A stretch of 64,000 nt of DNA from Euglena gracilis (taxonomy: Eukaryota > Euglenida > Euglenophyceae > Euglenales): the NCBI GenBank assembly GCA_039621445.1, contig CP154956.1, forward strand, positions 89,348,482 through 89,412,481. The letters run 5' to 3'. Of the stretch, positions 51,950 to 61,200 are shown piece after piece. The translations under genes were made by a program, and so were the position numbers. Each line of letters opens with the position of its first letter. Position 1 is the first letter of the stretch. Below the pieces are notes generated by a model. It saw nothing but the letters and a program-made list of their open reading frames with translations, was not told the origin of the DNA and ran no database searches.

Positions 51950-54900
51950 TGCGATGAAAAGAGAGGATGACGAGCCCAGGTCTGGATGTGTAACGTGGGA
52001 GAGAAATGTTGATCTTTTTGAGTCCCCAGGCCTGGCTTTTGGACTCCAGGCATACATCTCTTCAAGGGCTGGGGGGGGGTTGCTGGGCTGGGGCTAGAAA
52101 TGTGGGCTAGCTGGCCCACCCCCACCAGGTGGTGGGGGGGGGGGGGCTGGACCCCAGCTGGACCTGAGCTGGGCCTGGCTGGGCCGAAATTGCCCAAAAA
52201 TGAAAACGCAATTCAGAAAAAATTGAGCATCTGATAACCCCCCAAAACGCCCCAAAAGCCCCCCAAAACACCATTTCTGTCCATTTTCAAACACGTTTTC
52301 CAAAAATTGTCGGCATTTTGCACCGACAATTTCTGAGCTGGACCCAGCAAAAAAAGGGCTGGCCAGCAGGGCTTGCGGCACACCTCCTTGGGGGCAGGCA
52401 CCTATGGTCACTTCCCATTTTGGTGCTCTGGTCGGCCCTGGTCGGCCCTGGTCGGCAAATAATCAGCCATAGGTGGGGGTATCCGTCACAGAAAAAATGT
52501 GAAGGGATGCAATGATTTTCTGAATTGTCTCGCCAAGATCAAAAGGAAGTGCCCTATAAGGCCTCCATTGGCTCCCCAAAAGCAACCAAAATGACCTAAA
52601 ATGGCTTGAAATAACCAAAAAATACCCAAAAACGCCAACAAAATCCACAAAAGATTGTGAAAAATGACCCAAAATTACCAAAAGGGCGCAAAATGGCCAA
52701 AATGCCATAAAAAACTCATATTGACCCAAATTAGCCCAATATTTGCCAAATCAGTGACAAATAGCCCCCAAATTAGCAAAAACTGATCCATGACGGCCAA
52801 AATGGTGTAAAACTGGAGATTTGTGAGAAAATTATCCAAAAATGGGTCTAATTCTTCAAAATATACAAAAAAAATGCCAGGATCACCCAGCATCGCCCAG
52901 CATCGGAACCCCACCAAAAATCCAGCATCACCCAGCATCGCCCAGCATCATCAGAGGTGCTTGTTCCAGAGTGAAAGCTGCCGAATTCCTTCATCCATTC
53001 CCCTTCGGTCGGCCAACCACATGCAAATCGGCCCTGGTCGGCCCTGGTCGGCCCTGGTCGGAACCCCCACCTACGGGGGTCCTGAGAATCATAATCGCCC
53101 CTGGTCGGCCCTCGTCGGCCGCAGGTGCCTGCTTGGGGGGGGGGGGGTGCTGTGGCTGGGCCAAATAAGGGCTGCAGCAGCCCCCCGCAAAACCTTAAAG
53201 AGATGTATGACCCCAGGGGGGAACCAGCTGGCTGGGAATTCTCCACAAGCTGGAAAATTCCCAATGACTGGCACAGGCACAGATCATCGAGAAAAATTTT
53301 GACCACTAGCCACAAAGCTTGCCAAAAATGTCCGTTATGAACAAAACTGGCAAAAATCTTTCTTCTTCTTGTTTTTTTCTTTCTTTCTTTGTTCTCCATT
53401 CAAAAACCTCATGACCACATCGGCCCAAAGTGCGGGGGAAGAATTTTCCACAAGCTGCAGCCGCCAGCAGACCACCCCCCCCATTTGCTAAAAATTTCGC
53501 TGGCCGAATTTGGTCAGTATGCACAGGAGAAGAGGGAGCATGCAACGTGGCATCTCAAAATATTAAATACAAAAAAACCCCAAAAGATGCCGAGTTGCAT
53601 GTAAAATCGTTCAGGAGCCCCCCAGAATTTTCTGCTTTACAGGATTTTGCCAAAGAGGACTTGGAAAGAACTTCATTTTATTAGGGGGATTGATATTGGA
53701 GGCCTTTGGGAAAATTGCAAGGAATTGCAAGTCAAAAACATGGTCTCCAAAAAAGCGGGTCCAAAATGAAGAATCATTCCAAGTTGAAATCATTTCCCAG
53801 CAGAACTCAAATGAAGAATCACAAAAAAATCGAAAGAAGCCCATTGGAGGAATGGCCAGAACACATTGAATCTTCCATTCCAAGTAAACTCGAGAAAAAG
53901 ACTAAATTCAGGGGGGAAAACTGTGTTCCCAGGTGAAAAAAAACCCCCAAATAATGCCCAAAAGTTTGCATGCCCAAATAATTTTGCAGGGGACAAGGCC
54001 AAAAAAGATCCGTTCAAAAAAATGGGCCCCGTTTGACAAAGAAAAACCTGAAAAGTGATGCATTTGTCTGGAAATCAAGTTGTAATACAAGAAGTCATCC
54101 AAAAGGCAGTTTTATTGTCTGATAAATAGAATCATTAATTTTTGTCAAAATCAGGAAAACTGCATTTGATGGACCGCCTTACAATTATAAAAACAAACTC
54201 CTTTTAATAAAAAATGGTTAACTGGTCTATCAAAAGCCTTAGGATTTCATTTACCCCCGAACAACTTTGCCGGGGGTAAGAACCAAAGAGATAATTCTAC
54301 TAACTTTGGCAAAACTACTTGGGGGGGGGGGCGTTAACTTCACAAATACCGTTTCAGACACACAACAACACACCACACGACAAAGAAAACAAAGTTAAAA
54401 AAAATAGAAGGAACTGGATCACCGTGAGGTACAGAACGGCTTGGTTAGGGGGGAAGCAAGGGGAGGGCAGCGACACCAGAGGCAGCATGCTAGAGCTGCC
54501 TCTGGGAGTCGGTGGAAACTTCTTTGCCTGGAAGAAAAGGCCGACTGGGCCTCAAAGATAAGCAAACTGCTCCCCTTCATCCAAACGGCCAATCCCTGCA
54601 AACTCCTCACTGGGTCCATCAACACGATCAGAACAAAGACAACAAAAAAATCTCCCGAAAGTCACCCATTTTTGGGCAAATTCCCGCCAATGACCAGGCA
54701 GGCGCAATCCCCTGGTGGAAGGGTGCTTGCCTGGGCACCCCATGGCACTCCAAGACCCCCTCCCCCCAGGTGGTCAAATTCAGCATGAACCGGACTCCTT
54801 TTGGATAGGAATCCTTGTGAACACAGAATGTGTGGTCCAGCCATTTGGAAGGTTTGATCCGAGGCAATGTGGTTGACCTTATGACATAGAACACTTACCA
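51950..54900. other. Upstream of SmF: repeats, no supported gene
   Basis: Should contain the SmF 5' exon and promoter, not identifiable by eye. An inverted-ended block lies at 52385-53145. Degenerate AAAATGGCC repeats fill 52560-52830. CATCGCCCAGCATCG-like repeats occur at 52885-52950. Minus-strand frames at 54628-54919 look partly protein-like next to a good GTAAGT donor (about 54900), but no family is recognised. Confidence 0.4.
52385..53145. repeat. Block with inverted GCAGGCACCT ends and CCCTGGTCGG arrays
   Basis: GGGGGCAGGCACCTATGG at 52391 faces GCCGCAGGTGCCTGCTTGGG at 53117. Inside each end are three tandem CCCTGGTCGG units (52428-52455, 53030-53060), and CCATAGGTGGGGGT (about 52470) faces ACCCCCACCTACGG (about 53063). 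Confidence 0.6.
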
Positions 54901-56022
54901 TAAATTCCTTTGGTTTCATTGAAATGATGCTGCAGAAGGGGATGTCTGTGTGATTTGTTGGGGTTTGTCAGGTTTGGTCGCTGGAGGTTTTTGCCCCGAT
55001 CAGAGGCATCACAAGAAGGTGCCAGGTGGCCATGTGCCCCCCCACAGATTTACTTGGTGACCCCCAGGGTCACCAAGGGACCCAAACCCACTATGACTCC
55101 CTCCCCAAGGTCCACCACCAACAACTAGCCTCTGAAAACCTCTTGATCGAAATTCCACTCCAGCATTCGGCTGGGTTAGACAAACCACCCAACCAGGGTT
55201 TTTTTTTAAGACCGGGGGGCGGGAGGGGGTCGGCACCCACCCACCCACCCCCTGGGGTGCCCCCTGTGGGAGGGGGGGGGTCCCGGGGGACCCACCCACC
55301 TTTAGCCGAAAATGCTGAAAATAGCACCTTTTTCAAAATTTTCGGCACCTTCGGCGCCGAAAAAGATATACCCACCAGCCCCTACCACCCCCCCCGGGGG
55401 GGAGGGGGGTCCAAGGGACACAACCACCCCCCCCCGGGGGGGAGGGGGGCCCAGGCTAAAAAAACCCTTGCACCTAACCGTCCGGGGGGGGGGGGGGTGC
55501 CCAGCAGCCCCAATACACCCACCCACTCTCGAAACCCTAACCACCCACTCCTCCGCACCTTGGGTTGGTCCACCCCAGGTTTAATGAAAACATGTGCCCT
55601 CCTCGAAAGTTGCACATGGCAACTGGGTGTGGGTGCCTTGGTCAGGCACTCCCGACACCATCGCGAGGCGTGGCCAACCCCCAGTTCAAAATGTGGTCCC
55701 ACTTTGAATGGGGTCAGCTGTGATCATTCCAGACCTCAGGTTTTCTCAAGTGCCTCCATATTTTTTTTGGAGAACGGGAAATACAGTTCAAGGAAGCCCA
55801 TTGTCCTCTTCAAAAAAAAAGCAGACTCCATTCTTCAACAGGTTGCTCACCCAAACAGGCAAAGAATGGCCAAAACCATGCAACGTGTGCGGTCCGTTCG
55901 GTGAGAAATGCCACCAGTGGACCTGCAGGGCTTTGCCAGAAGTCCCGGAGGCCGATGGTGGCTCCTCCCCAGGGAGCCACTCTAGGGAGGTAGGGGGAGG
56001 GTCGACTCCCCGCCTCCCACTA
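54901..56022. other. Intergenic, C/G-run rich, no supported gene
   Basis: At 55200-55510 alternating C- and G-runs with GGAGGGGGG blocks and the hairpin GGCACCTTCGGCGCC (55344-55358). The plus frame 55026-55904 is open through low complexity and then reads ordinary-looking but unrecognised residues. Confidence 0.4.
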
Positions 56023-58068
56023 ACCCCCCCAAATAACACCCCCCCCCCGGAGTGTTATTTGGGCACCCGAGCTGGGGCCCCAGGCAAGCACCTATAGCCA
56101 AGCCCAAAAAATTCCCCATTTTAGGCCATTTTGGGCCATTTTAGGCCATTTTAGGCCATTTAAGGCCATTTTAGGCCATTTTAAGGTATAGGCGGGGGTT
56201 CTGGAAATCATAATTTTGAGTCATTTTTGTCCCAAAAACTGTATCATAATGTGTGCAAACCTTCTCTTATTCAGGAAGAAGAAATGCACATCTAAAAAAG
56301 CATGCAAAATTCATGAACACTGGATCAAAACCATGGGAAGCTCAACAAATCTTAATTCATGCCCACAGAGGAAGTCTGAACAAAGAATTTATCAGTTTAC
56401 GGCAAAAAAATTTCAGAAAAAATGTTGGACAAATGTTAAATTTTTTATTTGCACCACCAAAGAAGCTCCGTTTTTTTGCATTTTGTGAAATCATTTTGCG
56501 GGATATCGTAAGAGTAATCTTTTTTGAAAGATGATGCTGTTGCCTGGTGAAATTCAGTTTGATTTTGGCAGTGTTTCAGCCATTTGGGCCTTTTTTTGGC
56601 ATGAGAGAGGATGACAGATATCAAAGGGCAAAGCTGAGAGCAATTCCTCTTCTCCGTGTTTATTTCCCCCTTGGGGGATTAACACTAAAAAGAAAACCCT
56701 CTGAACACGTAAAATGCCCATTCCATAATTGTGTGTTTTGGGTCAGAAATTATCAATCCATATCATCATCATCATCATCCTTATTTTCTCATAGTTTAAT
56801 ATTTTTTTTGAGAGAATACAGAGGAAACAATAAAAAGCAAAATTGTTCAAAAAAATACCATCACACAACAATATAAAAAAAATAAAACACAACCTCGAAA
56901 AAAAAAACTGCCTGACCAGGCCCTAGGCATGAAAAAATCTAGAAACAGGGCGGAAAAACAGCACAAAAAGGGAGGGGGGCACAAACCGAGCAAGCACCAA
57001 AAAAAAAAACAAATGGGGTTGGGTCCAAAGGCCATGGAAAGCACATTTAAAAGAAGCTGGAAAAAAAGGAGGGAAAGCACGGGAAACTTACAGGAAAAAG
57101 AAAAGCTGCAAAAAAAAAGCAAAAAAAGAAGAAAAAAAGCACATAAAAAACAGGGAAACAAAACAAAAGACGCAGACAAAGAATTTATAAGACAAAAAAA
57201 AAAAAAAAATGTTGGACAAATTTGCAACCAAAAAAGGGTGCAGGTGAAATCGCGGGTAAAGAGTAAAAATGCTGTTGCCTGGTGAAATTCATTGATTTTG
57301 GCAGTGTTTCAGCCATTGGGCCTTTTTTTTGCAGAGCAGAGGAGAGGAAAACAAAAAAGGAGAAACCTGATCCAACCAGGGGGGAAACAACAAAAAAAGA
57401 AAACCCTCTGAACAGAAAATACAGAAGAGAATAACGGTGGGTCATTTGATCATTATCATATCACATCAATATTAGCCAAAGTATTAAAAATATTAGTAAC
57501 ACAAAAGTATTAGATTAGTATTAGTCATTAGTTAGTATATATTAGCTATTAGTATTAGTAATAGTATTAGTGGGTATTAGTAGTATCAGTATCAGTATCA
57601 GTATTAATAGTATTATTAATTAGTGAAATGATTATTGATGAAATGTAATTATTAATTGATTGATATCATTATTTGATTGATTTATCATTACTAAACTGAT
57701 ACCATTATTAGTTGGGATGCAAAATGGGCCTTGTGGGGCTGTGCTCCTCCACCAAATCCACCGTTCGCCGTCCACATTAACAAAAGACACCAAAAATCAT
57801 TACCTGAATGGCTTCAGTTGTTCACAAAAAAAATTGTTGTGCAACAGAATTTTTCCCATTTTAGGCCATTTTAGGCCATTTTAGGCCATTTTAGCTATAG
57901 GTGCTTGGCCCCAGGGAGGGTGTTATTTGGGCGGGGTGCTATTATTACATTGAAAACCAAAGGGAAACAGGGGGGGGTGTTACTTGGGCGCTTCAAATCG
58001 GCCCCCGAGGGGGGGGGTGTTATTTGGGGGGTGTTATTTGGGGGGGGGGGTGCTATTTGGGGGGGGTT
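56023..58068. mobile_element. ~2-kb element with inverted ends, AT-rich core
   Basis: The left end TAACCCCCCCAAATAACACC faces the right GTGTTATTTGG/G-run/TTAC end (58015-58068). Further in, GCAAGCACCTATAGCC (56083-56098) faces GCTATAGGTGCTTGGCCCC (about 57891-57909), and CCATTTTAGG units follow on both inner sides (56115-56190; 57850-57895). The core is A-rich with TAGTATTAG-type repeats (57480-57700) and no convincing ORF. No target duplication was made out. Confidence 0.6.
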
Positions 58069-58249
58069 ACTCAAGGAAAAACTCCTTCGGCGTTTTGGGT
58101 GCAGGAAAATTTTAGTGCAGCAGGAAAATCTTACCTAAAAACTTAGGCCCCCGGAATGGTCGGTACCCCCCCACCAGGATGGGGGTGGAGGGGGTGGCTG
58201 CCACCCCAACAAGCACTGCTCCTCCCAAAACAAGCCCTGGGCGGGGGAC

Positions 58250-61200
58250 TCACAGAAGGATTCCCTTCTGCCCGCTCTTCGCCTTCAACTCCTTGAGACG
58301 CGCCAGGATCCGCTTGTAATACTCGTTAAAACCAGCGCTGTTTCCTTTTTTTTGACACCCTTGGTCTTGTGGGGGGGTGCACATCAAAATATGCGACCAG
58401 GCAAGGACAGCCATCCCCGGTTTTTGGTCTCCGGTGGGGTCCGGTGGGATCCGGTGGGACCTGGTGGGATCCGGTGGGACCCGGTGGGATCCGGTGGGAT
58501 CTGGTGGGTTGCCTTGGGGGGGGGGACCGGGGCATGCTTGTGCTTACCGACCGGGGGGGGAGGGGGGGGTGGGTGCTATAGGGTGCCTGCCCCTAGCAGG
58601 CACACCCCCCCCCGGGGGGGATAGGGGTCCGGGCCGGACCCAGAAAATTTTCATTGAAAATGGCCTTTTCCGGGCCCTCGGCGCCTTCGGCGCCGGGGTC
58701 GGAGGGGGGTGCCTGCTAGGGGCAGGCACCCCCCAAAACCCTACCCCCCCCCCCCCCCGGGGGGATCGGGTGCTATGGGGTGCCTGCCCCTAGCACCCAC
58801 CCCCCCCCCCCGTGGGGTAGGCACCCGACTAAGCGCAAGCCTGGACCGGGGAAAAAAACAAATGCAACAAGGTCAGGCTCTTGGCCTCTTTTTTGTGTCC
58901 CATATGAGTCACCTTTTTTTGGCTCTGTTTAATGGGCCCAGCCAGGTGCTCAGGATCTTTTGCCCCGTCACCACATGGGATCACCACATGATGTGATGTA
59001 CTCATTGCTCACCCTGGGGTCGTCGGTTTCATGCACCCCAATGGCCACCAAATATTTGTCATCGCCAATCATGTCCTGCAACTTTTTTTGACCCAAAAGA
59101 AAGGGTTGTAAAAAAAAGGCAACTCTTGCATTCTTGTGCATCCCTCTTTGGGGATGCTGCCGCACCGCGCACACCGCGTGGCACCGCATGACAGGAAGCA
59201 GGTACAACCTAAAATGACTGAATGAGAGAAAAACGCCCGCAAAAGCGCGCATCGATAATCAAATTGCAATAAAAAGGCATTTTGAGTGAATTTCGTCAAT
59301 TTTGGGTGTTTTTGACCCAAATCACCTGGTTTAGCCACCAGATCATACCCAAACTGTCCCAATGGTCACCAAATCTGTGCAAGTGGCCACAAAATGGCCA
59401 AAAGTGGCCAAAAGGGGCAAAAAGTGGATAAAAGCAGTCAGAAGTGGCCTAAAATGGGACACAAATGTGCAAAAATAGCCATAAGCAGCCAAAAGTTGGT
59501 GTAAATAAAGTAAAAATGCATTCAAACAGCCAAAAATGGTCTAAATTGCCAAATGCAGCCCAAAATGGCCAAAAATGGACAAAAAGTGGTCCAGAATGGC
59601 AAAAAAAAGGGCCAAAAGTGCCAAAAGCTGCTGATTTGCAGGAAACCAGACAAATAAAGAATGTAAATCGGGTACTGGTGGAAATTTGTGAAATTTGCAC
59701 ACTCGGAAATGATTCTCCTCACGCGGGCCATGAATCCAAGAAGAAAAATCTGTACATGGAAAAAAAAATCGCCGGTGGGATCCGGTGGGATCCGGTGGGA
59801 TCCGGTGGGAACCCACTAATCAAATGGTCAAAAAATCCCCGGTGGGATCCGGTGGGATCTGGTGGGATCCGGTGGCTGTCCTTGCCTGTATGCGACGCAC
59901 AAGGATGCAGAGAAACTCAAAGGATGCAAATTCAACCTGATTTTTGGGGTCAGAGTGTGACAAATGGTTAAGAATCCACACATAATTTCTGCAACATTAT
60001 GCTCAATATAAAATTGCCAAAAATTACCAAAAAGGTTGCTATTCGGTTAAAAATGCGAAACGTGTCCCAATTGAATCATTTCCTGGGAAAAATTCAAAAG
60101 ACATTACAAAACACACAAAAAAAACACAGGTTTTGTTTTTAAAAAACAACAACAACAAAAACACAAAATAATTGCGCCCCCCCCCCTGCCTTGGCCTGCA
60201 AATGGGTCCGCGGTTCGTACAAAGGGGGGACCCAACTTTGGCAAGCAAAAAAAAAAGCAAACGTGGCATTATAACCTCCCACCAGGGCTGGATCCCCTTC
60301 CAGGGGTCGAATATCAAAAAAAAATCGCTGGGTGAGGTAAGACTCCAGGGTTTGCGTATCATTGGGGTCCATACCATACCATTGCCTGACACACACACAC
60401 ACAAACGCGCGCGCGCACATTGACAGACACACACACACACATGCACACTCAGATACCCAGATGCACACATGGGCACCAGGCTTCTCTTTACCAACCCCAG
60501 GGGAGGGGGGGGGTGCCTTGTCCTGTGGGGCGCCTGCCCATAGCCCCCCCCTCGGAGACCTGGTGCCTGCCGGCCAAGCCCTGAAAATAGCCATTTGCAG
60601 GCACCTGGTGTTTTTCGGCGCTGGGTTGTGCCATAGAACTGCCCACACCAACCAAGGGAGGTCGAAAGTGCCCTGCCCTCGGCCTGCCCATAGTACCCCC
60701 CCTGGGGTGCAAACTTAAAGGGCACGCGCATACCATGCACATGTATATGTACACATGTCAGGCAAAGGTATGGCCCAGGCCCAGCATCCGGTATGTCTCA
60801 AGCAGCAGGGACTGTGAATCATCCTGGGGAAAGCTCACCTACACCTCGTTCCCAAGGAAATTAAGAATATTTGTTTATAATAATAATTTTTTAATTTAAT
60901 AATTTATAATAATAATTTTTTAATTTAATAATTTATAATAATAATTTAAGAAGTTTAAGATTTTATAATAATAATTTAAGATTTTTTTTGCGTGCAATGA
61001 TGTGCACCTTGTTTTTTCATCGCCATTGAGTGATTGTGCACAGACCCAACAACACTTCCAAAATTTTTCACAAACTTGTGAAAAGAGTAAAAAAATAATG
61101 ATTGAAATGCGTGAGAAAAGGCAAGGAGTTCATCCGTCATCCCCTTGAAAACTGCACTCATTCAAGGCCCCAAACCCCTGACTCCGGGACCACTGTCCCT

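Larger units (their letters stand above)
58398..59888. mobile_element. hAT-like non-autonomous element, 1.49 kb
   Basis: Terminal inverted repeats CAGGCAAGGACAGCCA (58398-58413) and its exact inverse ending 59888, flanked by the identical 8-mers TATGCGAC at 58390-58397 and 59889-59896. An 8-bp duplication and a CAGG start are hallmarks of hAT elements. Subterminal arrays of GGTGGGATCC (58434-58510; 59772-59872) lie in the same orientation at both ends. No transposase frame inside. It sits in the last part of the HCF244 gene, between the final exon and the upstream exons. Confidence 0.92.
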
